A DNA stretch of 64,000 bases from Marimonas arenosa (GCF_030848945.1 NZ_JANHAX010000005.1:1-64000), one strand, 5' to 3'; numbered from the stretch's first letter, positions 7,333 through 18,123 are shown. Notes: generated by a model from the letters alone, not told the origin. Numbers and translations: made by a program.

Positions 7333-9168
7333 ATGCTCAGGCTCGACGACATCTCCTATTCCGTGGCCGGGCGGCCGCTGATCGAGCACGCCTCGGCCAC
7401 CATCCCGACCGGCCACAAGGTTGGTCTTGTGGGCCGCAACGGCACCGGCAAGACCACGCTGTTCCGTCTGATCCGTGGCGAGCTGGCACTGGAGACCGGC
7501 GAAATCACCCTGCCATCCCGCGCCCGTATCGGAGGGGTGGCGCAGGAGGTGCCGGGCAACGAGGTCAGCCTGCTCGACACCGTGCTCTCGGCCGACACCG
7601 AGCGCGCCGCGCTTCTGGCCGAGCATAGCGACGATCCCCACCGCATCGCCGAGATCCAGACCCGGCTGGCCGATATCGACGCCTGGGGCGCCGAGGCCCG
7701 GGCGTCGGCGATTCTGCGCGGGCTGGGATTTACTGCGGACGAGATGCATATGCCCTGCGCGGCCTTCTCGGGCGGCTGGCGGATGCGGGTGGCGCTGGCG
7801 GCGGTGCTGTTTGCCGCGCCCGACCTGCTGCTGCTTGACGAACCGACCAACTATCTCGACCTCGAGGGCGCGCTGTGGCTGGAAAGCTATCTGGCGCGCT
7901 ACCCCCACACGGTGATCATCGTCAGCCACGACCGGGGACTGCTCAACCGTGCGGTGGGCGCGATCCTGCATCTCGAGGACCGCAAGCTGACTCTCTATCA
8001 GGGAAACTACGACGCTTTTGCCGAAACCCGCGCCGCGCGGCTTCTGGCGCAAGAGGCCGAGGCCAAGAAACAGGACGCCCGCCGGGCGCATCTGCAGAGC
8101 TATGTCGACCGGTTCCGCTACAAGGCGGACAAGGCGAAACAGGCGCAGTCGCGGCTGAAAGCGCTGGCGAAAATGACACCGATCACCCCACCGCAGGAAG
8201 CTGCACTGCGCGCGTTCAGCTTCCCCACGCCGGAAGAGCTGTCGCCACCGATCCTGCGGGTCGAGAACGGGGTGGTGGGCTATGATGACAAACCGGTTCT
8301 GAGCCATCTCGACCTGAGAATCGACCAAGACGACCGGATCGCGCTGCTGGGCCGCAACGGCGAGGGAAAATCCACCCTTTCCAAGCTGTTGTCCGGCCGG
8401 CTTGGTCTGATGCAGGGGCGCGTGACGCGGGCGGCGAAACTGCGCGTCGGCTATTTCGCCCAGCACCAGGTGGACGAGCTGCACGTCGATGAGACCCCGC
8501 TCGATCATATCCGCCGCCTGCGCCCCGACGAGCCGCCGGCGAAGCTCCGCGCCCGTCTGGGCGGCTTCGGCATCGGGGCGGAACAGGCCGAAACGCTGGT
8601 GGGTCAGCTTTCGGGCGGGCAGAAGGCGCGGCTGTCACTGATGCTGGCCACGCTCGATGCGCCGCACCTGCTCATTCTCGACGAGCCCACCAACCACCTC
8701 GATATCGAGTCCCGCGAGGCACTGGTCGAGGCGCTCACCGCTTATACCGGGGCGGTCGTGCTGGTTAGCCACGACATGCACCTGCTGTCACTTGTCGCCG
8801 ACCGGCTGTGGCTGGTCTCGGACGGGCGCGTCACCCGCTACGACGGCGATCTCGAGTCGTATCGTGAGATGCTGCTCGCCCCCGAGAGGCCGGCGAAGAC
8901 AGAAAAGCCGAAAGCCAAGCCCAAGCGCCCGTCGCGCGACGCCATCCTCGCCCTGCGCGCAGAGGTGAGGAAGTGCGAAGAACGCGTTGATAAGCTGAAT
9001 GAAATGCGTGATAAGCTCGCCACAAAACTGGCCGCACCCGAGCTTTACGATAATCCCGCTGAGGCCGCCGTCTGGCAAAAGAAATACGCCGAGGTGATGG
9101 ACGGGCTCGACCGCGCCGAAGGGCTGTGGATGGGCGCGCTCGAGAAACTTGAAACCGCCGAAAGCTGA
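7333..9168 (+). CDS. ABC-F family ATPase
   Basis: This 611-aa soluble protein has two ABC domains in tandem and no membrane segments. Domain 1 has Walker A GRNGTGKTT (about 34-42), a degenerate signature FSGGWRMRV and Walker B LLLDEPTNYLD. Domain 2 has Walker A GRNGEGKST, signature LSGGQKARL and Walker B LILDEPTNHLD. The linker between the domains is basic and helical, and the C-terminal 100 residues form a Lys/Glu-rich coiled coil. ABC-F proteins bind ribosomes and relieve stalls or give antibiotic protection; the C-terminal extension resembles YheS/Uup types. The start MLRLDDISYS is typical and the extra upstream frame is not. Confidence 0.92.
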   Translation: MLRLDDISYSVAGRPLIEHASATIPTGHKVGLVGRNGTGKTTLFRLIRGELALETGEITLPSRARIGGVAQEVPGNEVSLLDTVLSADTERAALLAEHSDDPHRIAEIQTRLADIDAWGAEARASAILRGLGFTADEMHMPCAAFSGGWRMRVALAAVLFAAPDLLLLDEPTNYLDLEGALWLESYLARYPHTVIIVSHDRGLLNRAVGAILHLEDRKLTLYQGNYDAFAETRAARLLAQEAEAKKQDARRAHLQSYVDRFRYKADKAKQAQSRLKALAKMTPITPPQEAALRAFSFPTPEELSPPILRVENGVVGYDDKPVLSHLDLRIDQDDRIALLGRNGEGKSTLSKLLSGRLGLMQGRVTRAAKLRVGYFAQHQVDELHVDETPLDHIRRLRPDEPPAKLRARLGGFGIGAEQAETLVGQLSGGQKARLSLMLATLDAPHLLILDEPTNHLDIESREALVEALTAYTGAVVLVSHDMHLLSLVADRLWLVSDGRVTRYDGDLESYREMLLAPERPAKTEKPKAKPKRPSRDAILALRAEVRKCEERVDKLNEMRDKLATKLAAPELYDNPAEAAVWQKKYAEVMDGLDRAEGLWMGALEKLETAES

Positions 9169-9171
9169 CGA

Positions 9172-9786
9172 TCAGCCCCAAGCCTGCGCCGCCCGCCCAG
9201 CAATGTGCCAGCCAATCGTGATCGGGTCGCTCTCTCCTACAGCCATGATATCGCGGCAAAAATCCTGCGCAGCGGCACGGACTCCGTCCAGGGACCCGAA
9301 CGGAGCGTTATGGAACCAGACCCCGCCATAAGATTTTTCGATGACCTCGACCTCGCCGAACCGCGCGGCAATCGCCGCGGCCCGGGCAATTGCCTCACGC
9401 CTGGTCTCGTCCAACCGAATCTCAACCCGAAAGCGGTGATGCCCGGCCCTCTTGCCTACGCTACGTAGGTAGAAGCCGACATCGCTGACATCGGGTCTCA
9501 TGATGGTCGTTGCAGTCTGAGGCCGTTCAATCAGGATATAGGACCGCGCCGGAGCCTCGGGAAAAACTGCCTCCAGCACCTCGTCGAACCGCTCCAACCG
9601 CGCCTGATAGATACGTCCCGGAAGGCCATAATTCGGGCTCGGGTTCTGCAACAGGCGGTTCGAGCGCATCAGCCCGACCTGCAGAAGCATAAAAACCGAC
9701 AAGGCAATGCCTGTTGAAACCCCAAGAAACCACATAGCATACCCAAGACAATACCTACCAAGCCCGGATGCAACCTGGCCGCGCAT
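9172..9786 (-). CDS. Hypothetical membrane-anchored protein
   Basis: This is a protein of about 204 aa with one N-terminal hydrophobic helix (about residues 15-37, including FLGVSTGIALSVFMLLQVG) and a soluble C-terminal part of mixed structure. The start is unclear: ATG 9786 (MRGQVASG) and ATG 9735 (MWFLGVST) are both in frame, and neither has a clear ribosome binding site. No family is recognised. It is convergent with the ABC-F gene, with only 3 bases between the stops. The G+C is lower than in the neighbours. Confidence 0.6.
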   Translation of the reverse strand: MRGQVASGLGRYCLGYAMWFLGVSTGIALSVFMLLQVGLMRSNRLLQNPSPNYGLPGRIYQARLERFDEVLEAVFPEAPARSYILIERPQTATTIMRPDVSDVGFYLRSVGKRAGHHRFRVEIRLDETRREAIARAAAIAARFGEVEVIEKSYGGVWFHNAPFGSLDGVRAAAQDFCRDIMAVGESDPITIGWHIAGRAAQAWG

Positions 9787-9900
9787 CCCGGCCAAAACAT
9801 GACATTCCCGGTGCAATTCCTTGCCGCGCCGCCAGAAAGACGGCACGCAACGACCGGCGAGCGGCTTGCTAGTCGGGCCATTCCGCCCTAGCACAGGTCC

Positions 9901-10530
9901 ATGGACCCCGCCTTTCTCATCACCGCCTTCACCGCGCTGTTCGTGGTGATCGACCCGGTCGGCCTGACGCCGCTGTTCGTCACGCTCACCCAAGGCGCCG
10001 ACGCACGCCATCGCCGCGGCATCGCCATCCGCGCCTGCATCGTGGCTTTCTTCATCCTCGCCGCTTTCACGCTGTTCGGCGAGGCGGTGCTGGGTTTCGT
10101 CGGCATTTCGATGCCCGCTTTCCGCGTCGCCGGCGGGGCGCTTCTGTTCCTGACCGCGCTCGACATGCTGTTCGAACGCCGCAGCCAGCGGCGCGAGGAT
10201 CAGGCCGGGGGCAGCGGCGACGAATTGCCCGATCCCTCGGTCTTTCCGCTGGCCCTGCCGCTGATCGCCGGGCCCGGCGCCATCGCCACGGTCATCCTGC
10301 TGGCCGGTCAGCAGCGCGAGGCGCTGGGCGTGGTGGCGGTGATCGGCGTCACGGTGGCCGTCCTGCTGGTGGTGTTCGCCTTCTTCCTCGCCTCTGGTCT
10401 TCTCGAGCGCGCGCTGGGCAAGACCGGCATCAACATCGCCACCCGGCTCTTGGGCATGCTGCTCGCCGCGCTGTCGGTGCAGTTCATCCTCGACGGCCTC
10501 AAGACCTTCGGGTTTGCGGGCGGCGCCTGA
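9901..10530 (+). CDS. MarC-family integral membrane protein
   Basis: This 209-aa protein has about six hydrophobic segments. It begins with FLITAFTALFVVIDPVGLTPLFVTLT, the conserved N-terminal block of MarC/UPF0056 proteins, and has a central LPLIAGPGAIATVILL motif. A charged loop (about residues 92-112, EDQAGGSGDELP) separates the halves. MarC was once linked to multiple antibiotic resistance, a role later disputed, so the function is unknown. The TIGR02281 protease gene follows 19 bases downstream, probably in the same transcript. Confidence 0.9.
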   Translation: MDPAFLITAFTALFVVIDPVGLTPLFVTLTQGADARHRRGIAIRACIVAFFILAAFTLFGEAVLGFVGISMPAFRVAGGALLFLTALDMLFERRSQRREDQAGGSGDELPDPSVFPLALPLIAGPGAIATVILLAGQQREALGVVAVIGVTVAVLLVVFAFFLASGLLERALGKTGINIATRLLGMLLAALSVQFILDGLKTFGFAGGA

Positions 10531-10549
10531 GCACCCTATATCCCATCCC

Positions 10550-11128
10550 ATGACCAACGATCCTGCCAGTCTCGTCTATCTCGCGCTGCTGCTGTCGGCG
10601 GTGGTGTTCTGGTTCATTACCCAGAACCGCGCCTCGTTCGGCAAGCTCACCCAACAGGCCCTGGCCTGGGGGCTGATCTTTGCCGGCGCGCTGGCGGTGG
10701 TGGCGCTCAAGGACGACATCATGGGCGCGATCGCGCCAAAGCAGGCGGTTTTCGCCAACGAAGGCCGGATCGAGTTGCCGCGCGCGCCGGACGGACATTA
10801 TTACCTTACGGCAGAAGTCAACGGCGCACCGGTGCGCTTCACCGTCGATACCGGTGCCAGCGAGATCGTGCTGAGCCTCTCGGACGCGCAGTCCGCCGGG
10901 ATCGACACCAACAACCTCGCCTATGTCGGCCGCGCCTTCACCGCCAATGGCGAGGTGCGCACCGCGCCGGTGCGACTCGACAGCTTTGCCGTCGGACCGA
11001 TCCGCGACATTGGTATCCGCGCTTACGTCAACGAAGGTGCGATGGACGGCTCGCTTCTGGGCATGAGCTATCTGCAGCGTTATTCCAGGATTGAGATCAC
11101 CGACGGGGCACTGACGCTCACCCGCTGA
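10550..11128 (+). CDS. TIGR02281-type retroviral-like aspartic protease
   Basis: This 192-aa protein has two N-terminal hydrophobic segments (about residues 7-24 and 37-54), then a periplasmic-side domain with the clan AA active-site motif FTVDTGASEIVLS (about residue 98) and the second conserved hydrophobic block DGSLLGMSYLQRYSRIEI near the end. Like retroviral proteases it has one DTG per chain and would act as a dimer. Substrates are unknown. It follows marC closely. Confidence 0.85.
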   Translation: MTNDPASLVYLALLLSAVVFWFITQNRASFGKLTQQALAWGLIFAGALAVVALKDDIMGAIAPKQAVFANEGRIELPRAPDGHYYLTAEVNGAPVRFTVDTGASEIVLSLSDAQSAGIDTNNLAYVGRAFTANGEVRTAPVRLDSFAVGPIRDIGIRAYVNEGAMDGSLLGMSYLQRYSRIEITDGALTLTR

Positions 11129-11195
11129 GGCCTGCGGCCCATACCGTGGCGGTTGCGCGGATTGGGACTGGACATTTCCGTCACGGGCCGGGATA

Positions 11196-11215
11196 TTTTG
11201 ATCAAATTATCAAAA
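11196..11215. promoter_or_regulatory. Candidate operator of the polyamine operon
   Basis: TTTTGATCAAATTATCAAAA is an inverted repeat (TTTTGAT, six bases, ATCAAAA). It ends ten bases before the start codon of the first ligase gene. The core TTTGATCAAATTAT is found exactly, in the same orientation, before the agmatinase gene on the minus strand at 30420-30433, and TTTGATCAAAT recurs at 12601. This points to one repressor for the set. Confidence 0.65.
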
Positions 11216-11225
11216 CGAGCCCCTC

Positions 11226-12542
11226 ATGGACCTGTCCCATCTGCAAACCTTCCGCGCCGTGGCGGCCGATCTCAACGGCCAGATGCGCGGCAAGCGGCTG
11301 CCGGCGCAAGCGGCGGACAAGCTCGAACAAGGCAGCGTGCGGATGCCCTATTCGGTGCTCAATGTCGATATCTGGGGCGCCGATATCGAGGACAGCCCGC
11401 TGGTGTTCGAGACCGGCGACGCCGACGGCATGCTGCTGCCGACCGAGCGCGGCGCGGTGCCGATGCCGTGGCTGGAGAACCCTTCGGCGCTGGTGCCGAT
11501 GTGGATGCATCATGACGATGGCACGCCGTTTGCCGGCGATCCGCGGCATGCGCTGGCGCAGGTTCTTGCCCGCTATGCCGCGCGCGGCTGGACAGTCCAG
11601 GCGGCGACCGAGATGGAGTTCTATCTGGTCGATGACGCCGGCGCCGTGCTGATGCCGCCGCGCAACCCGTTGTCGAACCGGCCGCTGCAAAGCCACGCGA
11701 TCCTGTCGCTCCGCCAGCTCGATGCGTTCGACGATTTCTTCACCGCGCTCTACGAGGCCTGCGCGATCATGGCCATCCCCGCCCAGAGCACCATTTCCGA
11801 GGCCGGGCTGGGCCAGTACGAAATCGACATCCAGCACGACGAGGCGATGATCGCAGCCGATAACGCCTGGCTTTTCAAGACACTGGTCAAGGGTCTGGCA
11901 CGGCGCCATGGCATGGCTGCGACCTTCATGGCGAAACCCTATGGCGCGGATGCCGGTAACGGCTGCCACGTGCATTTCTCGGTGCTGGACGAGACCGGCA
12001 ACAACATCTTCAACGACGGCAGCGAAGCCGGGTCTGCGCTGTTGCGCCACGCGGTTGCCGGCTGCCTGCACGCCGCTCATGGGTCGACCCTCATTTTCGC
12101 GCCGCACGCCAATTCTTACGAACGGCTGGTGCCGGGGGCGCACGCCCCGACCGGCATTTGCTGGGCCTATGACAACCGTACCGCCGCCGTGCGCGTCCCG
12201 GCCGGTGCTCCTCAGGCCCGGCGGATCGAACACCGGGTTTCGGGCGGCGATATCAACCCCTATCTCGCGCTTGCGGTGATCCTGAGCGCGGCGCTGGCCG
12301 GTATCGAGGACAGCGCCGAGCCACCCGCCCCAATCTCCGGCAACGCCTATGACCTCGACCTGCCGCAGCTTGCCCCCGACTGGGCCAGCGCCATCGCCAC
12401 CTTCGAGACCGATCCCTTCATCGCACGTTGCCTCCCGCCGGAGTTGATCCGCAACCTGTGTCATACCAAACGTCAGGAAATGCGGCGCATGGCCGACATC
12501 GTGCCCGAAGAGCAGTGGATGACCTATCTCGAAGCGGTCTGA
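11226..12542 (+). CDS. Glutamine synthetase-family ligase (gamma-glutamylpolyamine synthetase-like), first copy
   Basis: This 438-aa protein has the GS catalytic elements: metal-binding EMEFYLVDD (about residues 129-137), GNGCHVHFSV (about 244-253) and the substrate-binding RLVPGAHAPTGICWAYDNR. Short GS-like enzymes of this kind (PuuA and relatives) join glutamate to putrescine or other amines rather than to ammonia. The product class is inferred from the operon, which also holds an amidotransferase, a second ligase and an FAD oxidase, and from the operator shared with agmatinase. No clear ribosome binding site precedes the ATG. Confidence 0.78.
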   Translation: MDLSHLQTFRAVAADLNGQMRGKRLPAQAADKLEQGSVRMPYSVLNVDIWGADIEDSPLVFETGDADGMLLPTERGAVPMPWLENPSALVPMWMHHDDGTPFAGDPRHALAQVLARYAARGWTVQAATEMEFYLVDDAGAVLMPPRNPLSNRPLQSHAILSLRQLDAFDDFFTALYEACAIMAIPAQSTISEAGLGQYEIDIQHDEAMIAADNAWLFKTLVKGLARRHGMAATFMAKPYGADAGNGCHVHFSVLDETGNNIFNDGSEAGSALLRHAVAGCLHAAHGSTLIFAPHANSYERLVPGAHAPTGICWAYDNRTAAVRVPAGAPQARRIEHRVSGGDINPYLALAVILSAALAGIEDSAEPPAPISGNAYDLDLPQLAPDWASAIATFETDPFIARCLPPELIRNLCHTKRQEMRRMADIVPEEQWMTYLEAV

Positions 12543-12599
12543 AACGCCGGAACAGTCGGCGGCCTGCCTTGACGCCATCGCGCCTTTGACCCATGCTGA

Positions 12600-12611
12600 A
12601 TTTGATCAAAT
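12600..12611. promoter_or_regulatory. Second copy of the polyamine palindrome, before the amidotransferase
   Basis: ATTTGATCAAAT is a perfect 12-base palindrome ending 25 bases before the amidotransferase ATG. It lies in the 94-base gap between the first two genes of the operon and may give the downstream three genes their own regulated promoter. Confidence 0.6.
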
Positions 12612-12636
12612 CAGACGTCACCCAAACAGGTATCCC

Positions 12637-13323
12637 ATGAAGATCGGCATCCTGCTCACCGGCCACGCGCCCGAGTCGCTCCTGAGCAGTTCCGGAGATT
12701 ATGCCGCGATGTTCGCTCGGCTGCTCGATGGCCACGGCTTCGATTTCGAGACCTTCGCGGTGGTCGACGGGATGTTTCCCGAAAGCGCCGAAAGCTGCGA
12801 CGGCTGGTTGATTACCGGCTCGCGTCATGGCGCCTATGAGGATCACCCCTGGATCCCGCCGCTGGAAGAACTGATCCGCCAGATCGCTGCTTCGGAGCGG
12901 CCGCTGATCGGGGTCTGCTTCGGGCACCAGATCATCGCCCAGGCACTCGGTGGCAAGGTCGAGAAGTTCCAGGGCGGCTGGGCCGTGGGCCCGCAGAACT
13001 ACGACATCGACGGCCAGACATTGAAACTCAACGCCTGGCACCAGGATCAGGTCACCGCGCTGCCGCCCGGGGCACAGGTGATCGGGTCGAACCGTTTCTG
13101 CGTCAATGCGGCACTGCTGATCGGAGACAACATCCTGACCATCCAGCCGCACCCCGAATTCAACGCCGCCTTCCTTGCCGGCCTGATTGACCAGCGCGGC
13201 CGCGGCGTGGTGCCGGACGATTTGCTCGACGCCGCCAAGGCCCGACTGGACGACGGCGGCGACGCCGCGGCCTTCGCCGACCGGATGGCCGCATTTCTCA
13301 AAGCGAAAGCCCCCACAGCATGA
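12637..13323 (+). CDS. Class I glutamine amidotransferase (gamma-glutamyl hydrolase role likely)
   Basis: This 228-aa single-domain protein has the class I catalytic triad: nucleophile Cys in GVCFGHQIIAQALGG (about residues 90-104) and His/Glu in QPHPEF (about 170). E. coli PuuD hydrolyses gamma-glutamyl-GABA, but its nucleophile context differs, and this protein looks more like the GMP-synthase type of amidotransferase. In this operon the most likely job is removing glutamate from a gamma-glutamylated intermediate. The stop codon overlaps the next start (ATGA), so translation is probably coupled. Confidence 0.78.
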   Translation: MKIGILLTGHAPESLLSSSGDYAAMFARLLDGHGFDFETFAVVDGMFPESAESCDGWLITGSRHGAYEDHPWIPPLEELIRQIAASERPLIGVCFGHQIIAQALGGKVEKFQGGWAVGPQNYDIDGQTLKLNAWHQDQVTALPPGAQVIGSNRFCVNAALLIGDNILTIQPHPEFNAAFLAGLIDQRGRGVVPDDLLDAAKARLDDGGDAAAFADRMAAFLKAKAPTA

Positions 13324-14690
13324 GCACCGAAAAAGACAGCTGGCTCACCACCCTGCCCCAGCCGGCACAGGCCTATCTCGAAGGTCGCCGGCTCGACGAG
13401 GTGGAATGTATCATCGCCGACCTGCCCGGAATCGCCCGTGGCAAGGCGGTACCGGCATCGAAATTTGCCCGGCAAAGCTATTTCCACCTGCCGGACTCGA
13501 TCTTTTTCCAGACCATCACCGGCGACTGGGGCGAAGCCGCCGGCGAGGAAGGCTTCATCGAACGCGACATGATCCTGAAACCGGACATGGAAACGGCGAC
13601 CGCCGCGCCCTGGACCGGCGACTGGACGTTGCAGGTGATCCACGACGCCTATGACCGCAAGAACCGGCCGATTTCCTATGCGCCGCGCAACGTTCTGAAG
13701 CGGGTGGTCGACCTCTACCGCCAGCAGGGCTGGGAGCCGGTGGTGGCGCCCGAGATGGAGTTCTACCTCGTGGCCCGTAACCTCGACCCGGCCAAGGCGA
13801 TCGAGCCGATGATGGGCCGCTCAGGCCGTCCCGCCGCCGCCCGCCAGGCTTATTCGATGACCGCGGTCGACGAGTTCGGCCCGGTGATCGACGACATCTA
13901 CGACTTCGCCGAGGCCCAGGGCTTCGAGATCGACGGAATCACCCAGGAAGGCGGCGCCGGCCAGCTTGAGATCAACCTGCGACACGGTGATCCGGTGCGG
14001 CTTGCCGACGAGGTGTTCTATTTCAAGCGCCTTATCCGTGAAGCGGCGATGCGCCATAATTGCTACGCTACCTTCATGGCCAAACCGATCGCCGACGAGC
14101 CCGGCTCGGCCATGCATATCCACCATTCGGTGATCGACCTCGAGACCGGCAAGAACATCTTTTCCGGTCCCCAGGGTGGCGAGACCGATGCCTTCTTCCA
14201 CTTCATCGGCGGGCTGCAAAACCACCTGCCCTCGGTCATTGCGATGCTGGCGCCCTACGTGAACTCCTACCGCCGTTACGTGCGCGAGCACGCCGCGCCG
14301 ATCAACCTCGAATGGGGCCGCGACAACCGCACCACCGGCATCCGGATACCGATCTCCGGCCCCGAAAGCCGCCGTGTCGAGAACCGGCTGGCGGGCATGG
14401 ACTGCAATCCATATCTCGGCATCGCCGCATCGCTGGCCTGCGGCTACCTCGGGATGACCGGCGAGCAACGCCCGGACAAGCAGTGGAAAGGCGACGCCTA
14501 CGAGGGCGAAGAGGACGTGCCGCGCGAGATGGGCGCGGCGCTCGACCTGTTCGACGAGGCGACGAAGATGCACGAGGTGCTGGGTCCGGATTTCGCCCGG
14601 GTCTATTCCATCGTCAAGCGCACCGAATACGAGGAGTTCCTGCAGGTGATCAGCCCCTGGGAACGAGAGCACCTGCTGCTGAACGTATGA
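13320..14690 (+). CDS. Glutamine synthetase-family ligase, second copy
   Basis: This 456-aa paralogue of the first ligase has EMEFYLVAR (about residues 145-153), EPGSAMHIHHSV (about 260-271) and YRRYVREHAAPINLEWGRDNR (about 316-336). It contains the metal and ATP sites but diverges around the substrate loop, so the two copies may prefer different amines. Both ends overlap neighbours by four bases (ATGA), which is strong evidence for coupled translation in one operon with the amidotransferase and the FAD oxidase. Confidence 0.8.
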   Translation: MSTEKDSWLTTLPQPAQAYLEGRRLDEVECIIADLPGIARGKAVPASKFARQSYFHLPDSIFFQTITGDWGEAAGEEGFIERDMILKPDMETATAAPWTGDWTLQVIHDAYDRKNRPISYAPRNVLKRVVDLYRQQGWEPVVAPEMEFYLVARNLDPAKAIEPMMGRSGRPAAARQAYSMTAVDEFGPVIDDIYDFAEAQGFEIDGITQEGGAGQLEINLRHGDPVRLADEVFYFKRLIREAAMRHNCYATFMAKPIADEPGSAMHIHHSVIDLETGKNIFSGPQGGETDAFFHFIGGLQNHLPSVIAMLAPYVNSYRRYVREHAAPINLEWGRDNRTTGIRIPISGPESRRVENRLAGMDCNPYLGIAASLACGYLGMTGEQRPDKQWKGDAYEGEEDVPREMGAALDLFDEATKMHEVLGPDFARVYSIVKRTEYEEFLQVISPWEREHLLLNV

Positions 14691-15988
14691 ACCTGCTGTT
14701 TTCCAACGACAAACGCGGGGCGCTCCCGCCCAGCTGGTATGCCGCCACGGCGCACGAGGCCCCACACCGGCCGATGCTCAAAGGCGAACAGCGGGCCGAT
14801 GTCGCGATCATCGGTGGGGGCTTTACCGGGCTGTCGGCGGCGCTGCATCTGGCCGAAGCCGGCTTCGACGTGGCGCTGCTCGACGCCCACCGGGTCGGTT
14901 TCGGCGCCTCGGGCCGCAACGGCGGTCAGCTCGGCTCGGGTCAGCGGCTGGAGCAGACCGAAATCGAACGGCTGATGGGCATGGACGACGCCCGCCGCCT
15001 CTGGCGACTGGCGGAAGACGCGAAAGATCTCGTCAAGGCCCTGGTCGCCCGCCACACCATCGACTGTGACCTCAAGCCCGGGGTGGCGCATGCCTGTTTC
15101 AGCGACCGCGAGGTGACACATGAACATGCCTACGCCGATCATCTCGCGCTGCATTATGGCTATAACGAGATCGAGACACTCGACGCCACGGCGATGCAGG
15201 CGCTCTGCCCGTCGCCGAAATATGTCGGCGGCACGCTCGACATGGGGGCCGGCCACCTGCATCCGCTCAATTTCGCGCTTGGCCTTGCCCGCGCCGCCGA
15301 AGCTGCCGGTGCCCGGGTTTACGAGCGCAGCCACGTCCACCAGATCAGAGAGGGCGCACCGAACGAGGTTTGGACCGAGGCAGGCAAGCTGCGTGCGACT
15401 CATGTGATCCTGGCCGCCAACGGCTATCTCGGCGGGTTGAACCGCAAGGTCGCGGCGCGGGTTATGCCGATTAACAATTTCATCGCCGCCACGCCGCCCC
15501 TGGGGACCGAGGCGGCCAAGGTCCTGACCCGCGACGTGGCGGTGGCCGACACCAAGTTCGTGGTCAACTACTTCCGCCTGACGCCCGACCAGCGGCTGCT
15601 GTTCGGCGGCGGCGAAAGCTATGGCTACCGCTTCCCCGACATCGACCGTACCGTGCGCAAACCGATGGCCGAGATCTTCCCGCATCTCGCCGACATTCCG
15701 TTCGACTATACCTGGGGCGGCACCCTGGCGATCACGATGCGCCGCCTGCCTTACCTGGCGCGGGCCGGCAAGACCGTGCTGTCGGCCTCCGGCTATTCCG
15801 GCCACGGCGTCGGCACCGCCACCCATGCCGGCCAGCTGATGGCCCGCGCGATCCAGGGCGACGCCGAGGGATTCGACACCATGGCACGGATCCCGACTCG
15901 CCCCTTCCCCGGCGGCCCGGCGATGCGCTCACCGCTGCTGGCGCTGGCGATGACCTGGTACGCGCTGCGCGACCGGCTGGGCGTCTGA
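14687..15988 (+). CDS. FAD-dependent amine oxidase (gamma-glutamylputrescine oxidase-like)
   Basis: This 433-aa protein starts MNLLFSNDKRGALPPSWYAA and has the Rossmann FAD-binding motif DVAIIGGGFTGLSAALHLAEAG (about residues 38-59) followed by GASGRNGGQLGSG. The C-terminal GYSGHGVGTATHAGQL is typical of DAO-family enzymes of the PuuB/OrdL group. Such enzymes oxidise gamma-glutamylputrescine to the aldehyde. The aldehyde dehydrogenase (PuuC step) is not in the window. The start overlaps the preceding stop (ATGA). Confidence 0.85.
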   Translation: MNLLFSNDKRGALPPSWYAATAHEAPHRPMLKGEQRADVAIIGGGFTGLSAALHLAEAGFDVALLDAHRVGFGASGRNGGQLGSGQRLEQTEIERLMGMDDARRLWRLAEDAKDLVKALVARHTIDCDLKPGVAHACFSDREVTHEHAYADHLALHYGYNEIETLDATAMQALCPSPKYVGGTLDMGAGHLHPLNFALGLARAAEAAGARVYERSHVHQIREGAPNEVWTEAGKLRATHVILAANGYLGGLNRKVAARVMPINNFIAATPPLGTEAAKVLTRDVAVADTKFVVNYFRLTPDQRLLFGGGESYGYRFPDIDRTVRKPMAEIFPHLADIPFDYTWGGTLAITMRRLPYLARAGKTVLSASGYSGHGVGTATHAGQLMARAIQGDAEGFDTMARIPTRPFPGGPAMRSPLLALAMTWYALRDRLGV

Positions 15989-16024
15989 TCCCAAGGCGCG
16001 CCTGCGGCGCACAGGCTTGGTTTG

Positions 16025-16135
16025 TTGGGGGCTCTGCCCCCAAACCCCCGAGGTATTTCCAAACAGAAGAAGCCAACAGGCCATATGCTTCTTCTGTTGA
16101 AAAACACCTCGGGGAGCGCGAGGGGCTGGCCCCTC
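16025..16135. repeat. REP-like cluster of three hairpins
   Basis: Three inverted repeats lie in the gap between two convergent genes. They are TTGGGGGC/GCCCCCAA (16025-16043, 3-base loop), a long pair CCCCGAGGTATTTCCAAACA... with CTTCTTCTGTTGAAAAACAC... (16046-16072 with 16088-16114), and GAGGGGC/GCCCCTC (16120-16135). The same plan recurs at about 34209, 41634 and 58816. It may also end both transcripts. Confidence 0.65.
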
Positions 16136-16169
16136 TCCCCCGCCGCCGCAACCGGCGTGTCGCTGGAGG

Positions 16170-16634
16170 TCAGGCGCCGCTCTGCGCCTTCATCTCCCAG
16201 CGGCCGGTTTCCTCGGACCAGTATTGCGCGGCGCAGCCCGCGTCGGTCAGCGTCTTCCACTGGCTGCGGGCCCGGGCCACCGCCGCCGCGTCGTTGCCGT
16301 CGAACAGGATGCAGGTGCGGTCAAGCGCCTGTACGTCTTCCGGCGCCACCTCGGCCCCGTCCACCGCCATCAGGCAGGCGGCGCGATTGGGATTGTCGGT
16401 CGCGGTGGTCAACAGCACCGGCTGCCGGGCATCATGCGGCCCGCCGGCCAGACCGTGGGGCAGGAAGCGTTCGTCCGGGCCCAGCCAGAGCTTCTGGTCG
16501 AGCCAGTCCAGCCGCGCCGCATCGCTGCCGCGGACGATGACTGTCCAGCCCCGCCCGCGCGCGCGTTCGAGCAGATCCGGCAGCGCCGCCTCGAGCGGGC
16601 GGCGCGTCAGGTGGTAGAACAGAACGTCGCCCAT
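16170..16634 (-). CDS. holC: DNA polymerase III chi subunit
   Basis: This 154-aa protein begins MGDVLFYHLTRRPLEAALPDLLERA, the typical N-terminus of alphaproteobacterial chi. The subunit links the clamp loader to single-stranded DNA-binding protein during replication. A GTG one codon upstream is in frame, but the ATG at 16634 was chosen. It lies 19 bases after pepA on the same strand, an arrangement common in proteobacteria, and is probably co-transcribed. Confidence 0.9.
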   Translation of the reverse strand: MGDVLFYHLTRRPLEAALPDLLERARGRGWTVIVRGSDAARLDWLDQKLWLGPDERFLPHGLAGGPHDARQPVLLTTATDNPNRAACLMAVDGAEVAPEDVQALDRTCILFDGNDAAAVARARSQWKTLTDAGCAAQYWSEETGRWEMKAQSGA

Positions 16635-16653
16635 CACATCGCCCTATCGCGGA

Positions 16654-18123
<1,470 letters not shown>

